Below are positions 1 through 16,525 of a DNA stretch of 64,000 bases, piece by piece. The DNA is from Armadillidium nasatum (taxonomy: Eukaryota > Arthropoda > Malacostraca > Isopoda > Armadillidiidae): NCBI GenBank assembly GCA_009176605.1, contig SEYY01000988.1:7501-71500 (forward strand), read 5' to 3'. The notes below the pieces were generated by a model. The model was given only the letters and a program-made list of their open reading frames with translations. It was not told the DNA's origin and searched no databases. The translations under genes were made by a program, and so were the position numbers. Every line of letters starts with the position of its first letter. Position 1 is the first letter of the stretch.

Positions 1-1524
1 ACGATTAAGTAAGCAGAATCAAACAATTCTGGAACTACTAACTGTTCGCTTCGATCCCGTCGTACCAACAACAACCACGACAACAACTGCTGCACCACCA
101 TCACCGGAACGGTCGGTTCGTCCAAAAGAAAGGAAGCCGTCCGTAGCAGTACCTCGCGAGATTGACGGTGACATAAACCAAACACCTTCACTAAACACCT
201 TTATACCTCTACAACAACCGAAAATGAACTCCACAAGCGCACCCCGTATCTCAACCGGACACATGACGGATCAGTAATTCCGTGAATTCTTAACGGAAAG
301 CTTAGCCGCGCAGCAAGCACACAACGCTATGGTGTCACAAACACTAGCGTTGATGACACAATTACTAAATAAGCCTAAGTCTAATAAGGCAGTGCCACCC
401 GCTAAGTTTAATCCTGACACAGACCAGGACCGTAAAGTATTCTTTAGAGAATTTGAGGAATATTGTACAATCCTGTATCCAACACAACGACAGGATTGGT
501 TAAGGCTCTTGGGCTCATATTTACAATCCTCGTACCTCGCCCTCTACCATCAACTCCATAAGGCAGATAAGTCTTATGAAGAGGTTAAACAGAGCCTACT
601 CGATCTGTTTAACAACGAGGACACAGTCAGACGAGAACGAGCAGTACAGGATTTCATGACAGCCAAAATGCGCAAAAATGAGACGGTCAGGATCTTTGCT
701 ATCCGTTTACTGGATCTCGCGAAGAAAGCCTACCCCACCACTTCAACAGAAGCCTGTAAAGAACATGAGACCCTACGTCAAGTGTTTCTTTCAGCCTTAC
801 CAACTGCAATCAACAAGGAGATCACCACATATCTCCGAAATCACGAGTGGTTGTCGGGAACCAAAGTTTCCTTTGATCAGTTAGTAAACCTAGCTGATAG
901 ACACCTTCAGGACTTAAAGGGACATGCCCAAGTACCCGTGCCTGAAGTAATAGATATCTCTAGGGGGGTAGTAGCTGAGTCGAGACCTCAGCAAAAGTTG
1001 TGGACGGATGTGGTGAAGCGTTGGAAGAACCCTTCTTCCAATGCCCAACCGCCGGTCGAGAAAAGGTCGAAAAGGAAGGAACGACGTCAAAGGAAGTCTA
1101 CGGGAAACCGTAGTCCCAAGTTCGTTCGAGACAAACCGCGTAATAGCGATAGTTCTAGTTCGTCGGGACGGTCGGAAGAACGTAGGCAGAATAATCAACA
1201 GGGGCAAAATTCGCAATGACAAACTAACCAGTGGTGTAGTTTTTGCGACAAAAACACACACTCAAAGGACACTGTTACATACTCAATAACAAGTGTTCTA
1301 TATGCAAAAAGAGTGGGCACTTGTCCAACAAGTGTTCACAAAATCCCAGAAGTCAACAACCACAACAGCGACGGTTTCCTGAGAATTGTCCCGTATGTAA
1401 CCAATATGGTCATGTGGGCAAACATTGTCCGGAATGGAAAAACCGACATCCACGACAAGAAAGCAATTCTCCACCAAATAAAGGAGGGAACAGAAGAACT
1501 AATGTAAAATATATTAAATAATTT

Positions 1525-1525
<1 letters not shown>
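1..1525 (+). mobile_element. LTR retrotransposon gag fragment (Ty3/gypsy-like)
   Basis: Gag part of an LTR retrotransposon, cut by the left window edge. A capsid-like region lies around 400-900 (motif KFNPDTDQDRKVFFREFEEY, then a long helical stretch), followed by a basic, Ser/Arg-rich linker and two CCHC zinc knuckles near 1294-1336 (CSICKKSGHLSNKC) and 1387-1428 (CPVCNQYGHVGKHC). Base composition is clearly richer in G+C than the surrounding DNA. No pol or LTR follows: at about 1525 the sequence passes into an unrelated transposase-like remnant. The element is a broken fragment with at least two breaks. It may belong to the same group as the pol half at 28171-30123, which has similar composition, but no overlapping part exists here to test that. 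Confidence 0.8.
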
Positions 1526-2405
<880 letters not shown>

Positions 2406-2457
2406 TAAAGTTCAGACATGGTATCAGTATCGGTAAAAATTTTGTTATCGCTCCATT

Positions 2458-2568
<111 letters not shown>

Positions 2569-2586
2569 ATAATTTTTTTTTTTTTA

Positions 2587-2968
2587 TGATAAATCAACCG
2601 TGGAATCATTATTTATAAATTTATTAACTGCTAGTGATGTTATAATTTCGAGGAATCGAACCCGGGCCCAAAAGATGGAAGTCCGTTGTGTTGACTAATA
2701 CTCCACTGATGGTTCAAAAGAAAATAATCCAGAACTTCTACTGACATATCTCGCCTAGTGAAAAGTCCCTTCAATATTTCTCGGACCACAACTTGGGCGT
2801 AGCGTCAACATGGACCAGGTTCTATCCTGAGTGTAAATCGCAGTGCAAATGTTATAATTTTGATAACCACTATGATCAATCAACCGTGGAATCATTATTT
2901 ATAAATTTATTAACTGCTGGTGATGTTATAATTTCGAGGAATCGAACCAGGGCCCAAAAGATGGAAGT
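2587..2968 (-). repeat. tRNA-Gly-like SINE unit array, left arm of a palindrome
   Basis: Tandem units of about 284 bp (for example GTGGAATCATTATTTATAAA at about 2604 and again at about 2887) in minus orientation. Each unit carries a tRNA-like head with the pol III B box, seen here as GGAATCGAACC at 2652-2662 and 2938-2948. The outer head also has the A-box complement near 2696-2706. The inner head is truncated at 2968. The anticodon-loop-like CTTCCA followed by GGGCCCGGGTTCGATTCC resembles tRNA-Gly(UCC). No acceptor stem can form, so this is a tRNA-derived repeat and not a functional tRNA. Confidence 0.75.
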
Positions 2969-2972
2969 TCGT

Positions 2973-3473
<501 letters not shown>

Positions 3474-3585
3474 ATTATTATTTTATATATATATATATTT
3501 TGCTTTAAAAAAAAAAAAATTTTACTTTTAAAAAATTAAAAAAAATTTTTTTTTAAGTTTAAAATTTACCATTTTTTAAACAATT

Positions 3586-3711
<126 letters not shown>

Positions 3712-3853
3712 AATGTAAAAAAGTTCCATTTCACAAGCATTGCCCTATTCTAGGAGAGGAACTTTTCTAGGTAGAATGTACCTAGGATCCACAAATGGGA
3801 TCAAACTGCACCCTCAAGCATGTTAGTCTATCACCATACAGTTTGATCCATGG
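3712..3853 (-). repeat. Possible tRNA-derived SINE fragment
   Basis: On the minus strand a segment starting GATCAAACTGTATGGTGATA, followed about 25 bp later by GGGTGCAGTTTGATCCC, looks like a degenerate A-box/B-box pair. A tail including AGTTCCTCTCCTAGAATAGG follows. It is bounded on both sides by (TA)n. This is weak evidence; it could be unrelated unique DNA. Confidence 0.35.
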
Positions 3854-4182
<329 letters not shown>

Positions 4183-4195
4183 CCCTTTCACTTAC

Positions 4196-4381
4196 GGCAT
4201 TATCAGGATGGAAAATGTAGGATGCAGGAGAATTGTCCATAATAACAACTTTGTGAAGGTCTCTTCCTAGTTTGCTTAAATCTTTGACATAATTTCCTCT
4301 ATGGAAGACGCAAGACTCTCTGAATAGTCGCGCTCGGAACACGTTCCATTTGTCTAACAAATTTGCTACGGGGTCTGCATA
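4196..4381 (-). CDS. CTDSP: CTD small phosphatase (CTDSP/SCP family), internal exon
   Basis: Coding exon of 62 codons for an FCP1/NIF-type phosphatase that removes phosphate from Ser/Thr residues, classically Ser5 of the RNA polymerase II C-terminal domain. The translation starts [12 protein letters not shown], contains [19 protein letters not shown] and [12 protein letters not shown], and ends [14 protein letters not shown]; this matches animal CTDSP1/2/L closely. The minus-strand 3' splice site is TTAATGCTTCAG before TAT at 4381. The 5' splice site is GCC followed by GTAAGTG at 4195, a near-ideal donor. Both borders are in phase 0. The next coding segment of the family (VPV..WFDDM..ELL..IPFFE) was not found at 1-4195 and should lie left of the window. 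No disabling change is seen. Which paralogue it is cannot be decided from this piece. Confidence 0.93.
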
Positions 4382-4399
4382 CTGAAGCATTAATAAAAC

Positions 4400-4944
4400 A
4401 TATAAGAAAACATACAATTGAGGTGTACAGGAATTTCACAATTTTATCATGGCTTCAACAGGAATTTTGAAAATTCCAGTTGAAACTAAAAATTTTAAAT
4501 ACTAAAAAGTTCTTCTAAAAATGTAATACTTATTTCATATATCCATTCTTCTATGTTTCAATAAAGATGTTAATTAATAATAGAATATAAGATATGTAAC
4601 TTGTTTAATATATTAAACATTTAAATTTTCTAAAACAAAAACAAAAAATTTTTCCACAACCAATTTCCCAGTACTTAGTACAAGAAACATAAGTTAATAG
4701 GTTACAAAATAGGTAAATAATGTCAACAATCTCCAACTGCAACTCTCAATGAAGTCTAGCACACAATTTTTAATTTCTTTAAGCTAAATTACTACTCAAT
4801 TCAAAGAAATACTAAAAAATTAAATAAAATGAATATTAACATAGGTCTATTACCAAAATAATTCATTTACTATTCAAACAATTTTTAAAAGTTGCAAGTG
4901 AACTATTAATCACATTCCAAGTACAGTCAAACCTCAGAATTTGA
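4400..4944. other. Intronic sequence without recognised features
   Basis: AT-rich single-copy-looking DNA between the CTDSP exon and the LINE. No gene, repeat or promoter can be supported. Confidence 0.6.
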
Positions 4945-7314
4945 ATGCCACAAAACTCTTAATAACTTGGAATACATTCTCTCTTCTTCTCCTTTCCTTG
5001 AAATTATCAAAGTTGAATTCAATATTCACCACTAACAATGGCATTCTTCTAGTTTTCATGATACAGCTGATAAGCATGTCTTGCATTTCACTATCCAAAA
5101 TGACCTTGGGCAGTTGGTGCAGCCCCCTACTCGTATCCCTGATCGCCTTCAAGATGAACCCAACATTCTAGACCTTTTTCTAACTTTAAATCTTTCTCCT
5201 TATACTGTTAAATTCTTTCCTCCTCTAGTTTCATCTGATCACTTCTTATCTCTGTATCCTCTTCTATCTTTTCAAGTTTTCCGCAGGAAAGACCCCCTCC
5301 TACTGCTATGAAATGTTTGTGGCATTTCGGTGCTGCAAGCTGGTTGTTTTAGTGGTCATAATTTTTGCTTCCATGGAAGGGTCCCTTGGAGTGTGCAGAA
5401 CGTATTACTGAGGTGATTATCTCTGGCATGGAGATGTACATTCCATATTCTTTCCCTACTTCTAAACTAACAAACCCTGGATTAACAATGCTTGTCCTCG
5501 TGCTACTCGCTGCAGAAATGCTATCTTCAGTGATTAATAGTGATGGGACAATGAATTTGAAACGCAAATTTTCATGGAATCAATTTTTCTTCAACTTTCC
5601 GATTCTCACATTTCTGGTTATTTTAAAATTTGAAGGAAATTTTTCAAAAAATGTCAACTCTACCTTTGCATCTTCCTCTTTCCCTCCTCTAGTATCTTCC
5701 GATGAGTACAACTGCTGTTTTACCTTCTTCTAAAGCTGAATTTTTCGCTCAAACTTTTGCCTCTAATTCAATCTTAGATGATTCCAGAGCTATTCCTCCT
5801 CCTTCAATCCCCTAAAATTATAATTTCTTCTAATGATGTCATTTCTGCTCTCTCTGAGCTTAAAACTAAGAAGGCATACAGTCCTGATGGTATTCCTCCT
5901 GTGGTTCTCAAAACTTGTGCTTCCGAGCTTGCACCCTGCCTTGGTAAACAATTTCATCTCCAGCTTTCTACTTCAGTCTTCCCTTCTGCTGGAAACTTCT
6001 GTGCTGAAGAAGAGGAATACCACTAAACCCTCCAACTATCATCCTATTTCTTTAACCTCCGTTCTTTCAAAAGTTTTCAAATCTATCCTTAACAGGAAGA
6101 TTTGGAAACATCTCAATTTTTCATATCTTATCTCTGATAGCTAGTATGGCTTTCATAAGAAACGTTCTATTGGTGGTCTTCATTCCTTTCACTCTGACAC
6201 TTGGTTCACTGCTCTTCAGTATTTCATTTGCTGTTCTGCTGGACATGTTGAAAGCTTTTGATAGAGTCTGGCACAAAGCTTTGATTTCTAAACTTCCCTC
6301 TTTCGGAATCTATCCTTCTATCTAATTTCCTTTCCAGTCATGCTATAGCAGATGTTGTAGACGGTCACCGTTCCTACTTTAAATATATTAATACAGGTGT
6401 TCCTCAAGGATCTGTCCTACCCCAACATTTTTTCTACTTTTCATTAATGACCTCCTCTCTGCTACTTCATTCCTAAGCTGATAAATCCATCCTTCATTAC
6501 CCATTTCAATTTGAAAGACGTCCCTAACAATACGTTAATAGATTCAAGAAAGGTAGCCTTGGAGCAACTAACCTGATCTTTCACACATTTCAAATTAGGG
6601 CAGAGAAAACATGGTCATTTTCAATGCCACCAAAACTCAGTTACTCCTTCTCTCTACTCAGTACAATATTTCACACAACTCAAACCTTCATTTGTTCTTA
6701 AAATTCTCATTGTTTCTTTTTCTCATGATATTTCTTGGATAGATCATGTAATTTTTCTTTCTAAATAGGCTTTTAAGAGATTGGGTGTTCTCAGGAGCCT
6801 TCAGAATTTCTTCATGCCACCACAGTTGTTTGTTCTCTAAAGGGGTGTTGTCCGCCCTTGTATGGAATATGCCTCATACATCTGGGGTGGTTCCACTCAC
6901 AGCTCTCCTTAAGAAGGTGGAGTCTAGGGCTTTTCGTCTCATCAACTCTCCCACTTTCATTAATTCTCTCCAGTCTCATTCTGCCCACTGAATTTTTGCT
7001 TCATTCTCTATATATTTTCGCTATTACAATGGACATTGCTCTTCTTTACTCTCCTGTCACATATCTCCTACAATGAGTAGAGTTAGTAATATGTCTTTCT
7101 ACACACTCTCATGCATTCTCTGTCCAACTCTCTGACCCTACACTTAACTGCTTTGCTCAAACTTACATGTACTCTACTGGTAAAGTCTGGAACACACTCC
7201 CTTTATCAGTTTTCTCGGTTTCCTTTGACTTGCACACTTTCAAATGCTATATATCTGTCAGCCTTAACAAACAAGATCTGATATTTCCCAACTCTGGTGT
7301 CTTTGCTCACTGGA
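4945..7314 (+). mobile_element. Jockey-like LINE, decayed, 5'-truncated
   Basis: Non-LTR retrotransposon remnant with the end of an apurinic endonuclease domain ([18 protein letters not shown], then PLVSSDHF at about 5080-5245), a spacer with ITEVIISGMEMYIPY (about 5400-5460), then reverse transcriptase pieces: LKTKKAYSPDGIPPVVLKTC (about 5855-5920), AFDRVWHKALISKLPSFGI (about 6255-6310), GVPQGSVL (about 6398), and the C-terminal region with SRAFRLINSPTFINSLQS (about 6925-6980). It has many stops and frameshifts and several deletions, including at the ADD box. The 3' end reads GTTTGCTCACTGGAG-like sequence straight into (TA)n at 7314. The same family is present at 45545-46500 and 51237-52440 on the minus strand. 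Confidence 0.85.
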
Positions 7315-7757
<443 letters not shown>

Positions 7758-9481
7758 TAGGAACCGACCGGGGCCCCGGCCCCGGCCAAAAATCAGGGAA
7801 AACCGGGGTTAAAATGGCAAATTATACTTAAATTTTTTTTTTTTTTTTAAATTTTCAGCCGATTCTGCTGAAACTTTCAGTTATGTAGATTTTTTACCGG
7901 TAAGAAAAGTCCATTTCTAGCGTTTTTCCGAGTCTATTACGGTTAAAAGTTTTTATTTTTTTTTTTTTTTTTTGAAATTTTACCCTTTTTTAATTGAATG
8001 GCGTTGCCAAACCACTTTTTAGAATGAGCTGAAATTTGGACTATTTATTCAAAATTAAATGGGATACAAAAGTCTCTAATAGACTTTTGTTCCCAGAGTT
8101 ATAGGAAAAATGTTATAAGCCAAAAACTGACCAACTATAGAAAAAAAAAATTTTTTGAACTAAAAAAATCCACCTTTTTTTTTTTTTTTAAAAAAAAAAA
8201 ATACAACTATGACATTTTCTATTTTTGGTGTGTATAGCGGAGGGGTGGGGCTACAAATTCCTCTATGTACTTTATTCGATGACATTCGTTGGTTTTGAGA
8301 TATAGCCTTCAAAAAGGTCCATTTTTGGCCAAATTTCAAAAATTCCCAAAGTTTGAGAGGCTATATCTCGCTTCAAACAAAGAGCATTTAAATATGCACT
8401 AAATAAATATTGTTGCCCTGCCCTCTTCTAAACAATATTCACAAATAAAAAAAAATAGTAGGTAGCGTTTTTTATAAATAATTTTTCCTCCAGAAGGGTA
8501 CGATTTTTGCAAAATTTTTTTCAAGTGCTTATATAACTTTTTTCTAGACGTGATATCAAAAACCTATTCCCACCAATGCAAGAAATTGGGGCAAAGGTAT
8601 TCAGCTAAATTTTCAGCTCATGTGGACCAGTGGTTTGATCCAGTTATTCATTTTTTTCAACTTTGGGTCCAAATAAGTTTCAAACCGTTATAGACTCAAA
8701 AAAATGCTCGAAATCAACTCAGAACTTCGTGAAAAAATTCACATACTTTGAAAATTTCAGCTCAATCAGTCAAATAATAAAAAAAAAATTTCAAACAAAA
8801 TATAAGAGAATTAAGATTTTTTTTTCTTTTCTGTTTCTTTTGACCGCTCCTTTTCTGCTAGTGAATGTTCATCTTTGTGTTTTGATTTTAGATACTCCAT
8901 AAAGATTTGGTTGAAATTTTTTTACTTGTAGCACCCGGAGGTTCTCTTCTAATTTTCTGACTGCAGATGTTAACATTTAGCTATTTCGAGCCTATCCTGA
9001 AACATTGTAAAGTATTCAAATACTGCAGAAGCTGATCTTTTAGCCATATTGACTGAAAGTATAAACAAAATAATAATTTTTAAATAATGCAGCTAAATGA
9101 TACAAGTTTGATACATGGCAATAAAATAACAATGATATGTATAAATACAGGTTAAATTGATAATTTTATATCTTACATTTTTTCAAACTTTACCTTAGGG
9201 TCTTACTTAAGTAAACCTGTTGAATCACTATTATGAATTAGAATATTTTTTTTTTTAATTTTTGTACTTTTTTTAAACTTTAACTATACAAAACTGTAAT
9301 TTTTTTGATTTTTTTTTGGAGAAAATGCATATAATCATTAATTTAAGTGAATGTTGACTATTCTACTCCTTCCTTACAATTAAATAAACCTTATATCTAA
9401 TTTTCTTAACCTTAAATTTCAGTGCTTTTGACCCCTTTACAAATTTTAGGAAACCCCGGCCAAATTCCAACCCCGGTCGGT

Positions 9482-9486
<5 letters not shown>
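7758..9486. mobile_element. DNA element with TAGGRACCGACCGGGG terminal inverted repeats
   Basis: The left end TAGGAACCGACCGGGG (7758) and the right end, read on the other strand as TAGGGACCGACCGGGG (9486), are inverted repeats. Just inside, both ends carry CCGG-rich motifs (GGCCCCGGCC; GGCCGGGGTTTCC). The interior is AT-rich and non-coding, with runs of T and A and phrases such as GAGATATAGCC repeated in variant form. (TA)n lies on both sides, so a target-site duplication cannot be read. It is probably a non-autonomous DNA transposon, perhaps hAT-like. No transposase is visible. Confidence 0.65.

Positions 9487-9574
<88 letters not shown>
9487..9574. repeat. (TA)n microsatellite
   Basis: Separates two different terminal-inverted-repeat elements. 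Confidence 0.97.
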
Positions 9575-10697
<1,123 letters not shown>

Positions 10698-11088
10698 AAT
10701 ATAAAAGAAATTTAACATACAAATTTCAAAAAATAAGCAAAAAAATAAGGAACTTCCTTTTTATAAATCTAAATAGTTATTGTTTTTTGCTGTCGAATTC
10801 CTTAAGTTCTTTTCAGAACTGTATTACATTAAAAATATACTCATCCAATTCTTACTTGTGATGCTTGTGGCATAGAAACGAAACAGTGTTAACTGGCTCA
10901 TTTACAAATTGTTTGATTTCATCAATTGTTAAATCTTTTAAAACAAGTTGCTCAGTGACACTTTCCTTTTCCCAATCAATAACTTTTGAATAATCATCTG
11001 CATTAAAGTGTAGTGTTTTAAACAGTTCAAAAACTCTTGCATTGGGATTACTTGCTTATGGTTGAATAATTTGTTGAACACATAGGAA

Positions 11089-11670
11089 CATAGGAAAATA
11101 GAGACAGTTAGAAGCCACAAGGGCCTATCGAGACTGTCCCAGTCCAAACAAATAATAACAATAACAATACTAATACATGCACAAAAGACTAGGTCTATCT
11201 CATCCTAGTTATCAGTTCATTCATGCATAGTCATGCATAGATAAAAGTAAAACTAAACCCCATTACACATGCAATACTCAGTGAACCATCACCCACTACA
11301 AAAAACTGCCGATAGGCTTAGTCATAGGTTGATCTGTTGATCCAAAAATTCATATATACCCGCCGATTTGGCTTAGTCAGATTATTCTATATAATACCCA
11401 AACCATCCATATATCTATCTAGCCGCTTTTTAAATTTGACAAGAGAATCACAGTCAACAATCCCTTGTGGCAAGTCATTCCAAAAATTAACAATTCTATT
11501 ACTGAAAGAGTATTTTCTTAGATCGAGATGACATGGCTTCTTTTTAACTTTCTTATTATGTCCTCTAGTTACTCTTCCATGGTCCACTATGAAGTATTTT
11601 TCAATCTCTGTATTACTGTCAGATGCAAATATTTTGTAAACTTGTATCATATCCCCTCTGAGAAATCTCT
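11089..11670 (-). mobile_element. CR1-like LINE 3' fragment nested in transposase pseudogene
   Basis: The minus strand encodes the C-terminal tail of a CR1 reverse transcriptase: RFLRGDMIQVYKIF, KKPCHLDLRKYSFSNRIVNF and SLVKFKKRLDRYMDGLGII. A 3' untranslated region follows, ending CTATTTTCCTATGTTCCT. It is strongly 5'-truncated. The same 3' end occurs at about 28080-28090 after the longer CR1 copy. It splits the transposase-like reading frame between VDTREK and the ADDYSKVIDW segment, so it inserted later. Confidence 0.75.
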
Positions 11671-12930
11671 TCTCTCTTGTGTCCACTAACATTGTAAATA
11701 ATACATTCTCATAATGAGTAAGGTAAGAGTTGTTTCTTAGTACACGCTTTATAATCATAGCATGTCTTTGTCTTTTGTTCATGTCTTCACGTAGGCCCAT
11801 CAGGTACCAAAAATTATGTGCACCATCAGTTGCCTTTGGATGTGACTTTATCCAAAACCCTTTGCTTTTGTTAGCCATTTGACATGATGAAGGGTACCTA
11901 GAGATTTCTTTGATAATAATGGTGATATATTCTCTGATTATATACTAATACACATTTCATACAGATATTTTTCTTTGAGGATTTTTTCAAGGTTGCTGTT
12001 TACAAGTTCAAAATCAACTATCTCCAGCTTATTTACATCTTCAATTTTATTTCCATTGGTACCCTTAAAACTTTTTGGTCCTGATGTTTATCCATCAATT
12101 GCCTCAAATGTGTGTATGAACTGAAGTTCATTTGCATGTAAGAGGCAAATTAACCACTGTATTGATATTTCCAAATATATTTCAATAAGCCTCAAAACTC
12201 TACCAACTCTTCCAGTTTTAACTGGAGTCCTATCACAAAGTATAGCTTTATGGGAAATATCGATATTAGAATCAATTAAGAAAGTTATTTTATCAGTAAT
12301 ACATCGGGCCTTGTCAGATTCTGGTGCAACATGAGTCATGTTTAATCATCTGGTTCTTTTATAATAACGATATTCTTCCAATTCAGTTCCATCTTTTCTT
12401 TTAGTCTGATCTTTCCTGTCATTAAATACAATGCATTCAATTTGTGTTTTATAATTTCATTCTGATGGCATTCTTTTTGACAACATGTTTCCTCTCTCTT
12501 TTAACTTTTTTTCTATCCAACATATTACTTTCATTCAATATCTCCCATATCCTTTAATTCAGCATTGACTATAGCAGCAATGGCCCTATAGCTTACACGA
12601 AACTTGTCAGCTGTTATCAGTAAATGTTTATACACAAATCTATTCTGAGAATTTTCCCCCAATTTCAAATTCTGGAAGAAATTCATCATTAATTCCACTT
12701 TCTCTATTTCCATAACATCAAAGTTTAATCCTGTGTTGGTTGAAGGGGTACAAATTTTTACAACTCAGGTACTGCTACTGCTGTTGCTTTAACCCCTACC
12801 CCTGTTGAGACTTACAATAGATTCAACATTTAACCTTTCCAATTTTTCTTGTGTACTTCTTCTCACACCTGTTACTGGTTTATCAATTTCCCAAGTTAAT
12901 TTTTCTTTTGTTTTTGACCTACAAAGGATT

Positions 12931-12990
12931 CCCATTCTATAATAGGTATTCTAATTTTGTACCATTCTATAATAGGTATTCTAATTTTGT
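12931..12990. repeat. Perfect 30-bp tandem duplication
   Basis: The word CCATTCTATAATAGGTATTC plus ten bases occurs twice in a row inside the T2 pseudogene. It is a multiple of three and would add ten codons. Confidence 0.9.
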
Positions 12991-13416
12991 ACCTACAATG
13001 ACTTCTTTCCAGTTTTTTATCATAACAGGTGCATATGCAAATGTCAAACATCTTAACATATGATTTTACTTCTCTTTCAAGCTCATCCTTTTGTCTGCTT
13101 TTGAGGGATTTTATTTAGTTTTGAAGCAGATCCTGAAAGCCTTTAAACTTTTAAATATATTCCATCAAGTGTTATGGTTGAAAAGGAAAACTTTTTCCAC
13201 ATGGATTCCACTCCCTTACAACAATTTTCTGACCATCTTTAGCCATTACTGAACCTTTCAAAGGAACTTGCTCCCTATTCATAACAAATAGATAATGCCT
13301 AACAATATCTGCTTCTGAAGGAATCATCGAAGGTGGAATTTCACTTCGATGTTTAAATATTGAACTGCAAGTTTTACTTCTAGTACACATTATTAATATT
13401 AAAAATTTTAAAAATA

Positions 13417-13575
<159 letters not shown>

Positions 13576-13638
13576 ACTAAGTAGCACAAAAAATTATCCA
13601 AAATGAATAAAATGCAAACTGAAGCAAATTGAAATATT

Positions 13639-14976
<1,338 letters not shown>

Positions 14977-15059
<83 letters not shown>
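14977..15059. repeat. (TA)n microsatellite
   Basis: Left flank of the (ATCCGC) element. Confidence 0.97.
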
Positions 15060-15063
<4 letters not shown>

Positions 15064-15280
15064 TGATGGCATCCGCATCCGCATCCGCATGCGCGGATGC
15101 GGAACATCCGCATTTTCAAAAATTCAACATCCGCATCCGCACTTTCGAAAATTCAACATCCGCATCCGCATTTTCGGAAATTCAACATCCGCATCCGCAT
15201 CCGCACTTTCAAAATTCAACATCCGCATCCGCATCCGCATCCGCATCCGCAAATTAGAAAATATGACATCCGATCCATCA

Positions 15281-15284
<4 letters not shown>
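15060..15284 (+). mobile_element. TTAGTGATGG-type MITE with (ATCCGC)n arrays
   Basis: A 225-bp unit with ends TTAGTGATGG and CCATCACTAA as inverted repeats. The interior alternates (CATCCG)n blocks with an AAAATTCAA spacer and TTTCG words, giving a minisatellite-like modular build. Flanked by (TA)n on both sides. Confidence 0.75.

Positions 15285-15374
<90 letters not shown>
15285..15374. repeat. (TA)n microsatellite
   Basis: Between the (ATCCGC) element and an RTE-like LINE. Confidence 0.97.
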
Positions 15375-15378
<4 letters not shown>

Positions 15379-16428
15379 AATTGTAGATCAAGAGTGAGGG
15401 TGAAGGGAGAACTATCGGATTGGTTTACCATAGGAGTGGGATTGAGACAGGGGTTTGTAATATCTCCATGTTATTTAATCAATTGATGAATGGTTTACTT
15501 AGAAAAATGGAGAGAGAAGGGAAGAGTTTTACATTGAGAAATATGGAGGGTGAATGTGAAGTGAATGTTTTACTTTTTGCAGATGATGCGGCATGTGTTG
15601 GTGGCAGAATCTGGAGAAAAGATGAGAATACTTGTGAGAGAGTTTGAAGGGAAATGTGCAAACACGAGATTGAAATTCAATCCAGCGAAGAATAAAGTTA
15701 TGAGGATTGGAGGTGATGATGAGGAAATGTGGAGGGAGGAATTGGTTTGTAGAAGTGTGAGAATGGAAACTTGAGGATGTGAATGAATTCAAATATCTAG
15801 TAATGTTGGGTGGAAGGTAAGGGTGGGACGGAAAAAGGAATAAAGAACAGAGTGGTAGAAGGAATGAAAGTATTGGGGGGCCTAAGAAAAGTTTGGAAGA
15901 ATGGAAAAATTTCGAAAGAAATAAAGATAAGAATGTTTGAATGTATGTGTTCACCTTCTGTATTGTATGTGTGTGAAACATAGACGATAAGTGCTCGGTC
16001 GAGAAAAAGTTTCAATGTCTTTGAGATGAAAGATTTGAGAGCGATATATAAATTGAGAAGGATTGATAGGATTAGAAATGAAAGAATTAGGGAGATGTGT
16101 AAATGGAAGAAGAGTGTAATTGATATAGAGGAGAAGGATGTACTAAAATGGTTTGGACATATGTGAAGATTGAAAGAGAACAGAATGGTTGGTAAGGTAC
16201 GTAGATCCGATGTAGATAGGGAAAGGGTAGAGGGAGGGGAAGGCCGAAGTGGAGATGGATGGATGGAGTGAGAGTGATTTTGATGGAAGGAATTTGAGTT
16301 TAGACGAGGGTAGAAGATTTGTGGAGACAGAGGTGGAGGGAGGTGGTGAAAGCGTTGAAAGGTAAGAATAGCTATGTTTGTAAGGGAATTGTGGCGGGCA
16401 CCACCTCACGAAAGTGGGAAAGGTGATA

Positions 16429-16431
<3 letters not shown>
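15375..16431 (+). mobile_element. RTE-like LINE, 3' half, decayed
   Basis: C-terminal reverse transcriptase of an RTE-like element: WFTIGVGLRQGFVISPCYLI (about 15420-15480), VNVLLFADDAACVGG with the FADD box (about 15562-15606), LVREFEGKCANTRLKFNPAK, then the C-terminal KMVWTY-type segment (about 16145) and a tail ending GTGGCGGGCACCACCTCACG, AAAGTGGGAAAGGTGATAGT. Multiple frameshifts and stops, 5'-truncated. The 3' end GGTGATAGTGA runs into (TA)n. The same tail is present on the minus strand at 52537-53989. The clade is assigned by motif resemblance only. Confidence 0.75.

Positions 16432-16520
<89 letters not shown>
16432..16520. repeat. (TA)n microsatellite at LINE 3' end
   Basis: Begins at the 3' terminus of the RTE-like LINE. 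Confidence 0.97.

Positions 16521-16521
<1 letters not shown>

Positions 16522-16525
<4 letters not shown>

Larger units (their letters stand above)
10865..13390 (-). pseudogene. Transposase-like pseudogene (family T2), interrupted by a CR1 piece
   Basis: Degenerate copy of a second multicopy, uncharacterised invertebrate family. In coding order on the minus strand: [20 protein letters not shown] (about 13330-13270), RFVYKHLLITADKFRVSYRAI (about 12640-12570), CDRTPVKTGRVGRVLRLIEI and QWLICLLHANELQFIH (about 12240-12105), SLGTLHHVKW (about 11905-11880), KSHPKATDGAHNFWYLM (about 11845-11795), THYENVLFTMLVDTREK (about 11720-11670), then FNADDYSKVIDWEKESVTEQ and FLCHKHHK followed by a stop near 10865. 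Several frameshifts, a deletion next to 11880, an in-frame 30-bp tandem duplication at 12931-12990 and a LINE insertion at about 11089-11670 show it is dead. I read it as transposon-derived, because related proteins recur with LHANEL-type motifs, but no ends were found. Confidence 0.65.

Noticed and set aside
19-264. Minus-strand open frame at the left edge
   Set aside because: Shadow of the gag coding region on the other strand, with biased Val run from a repeat.
12850-13063. Plus-strand open frame with repeated FVPFYNRYSN
   Set aside because: Produced by the 30-bp duplication within the minus-strand transposase pseudogene.
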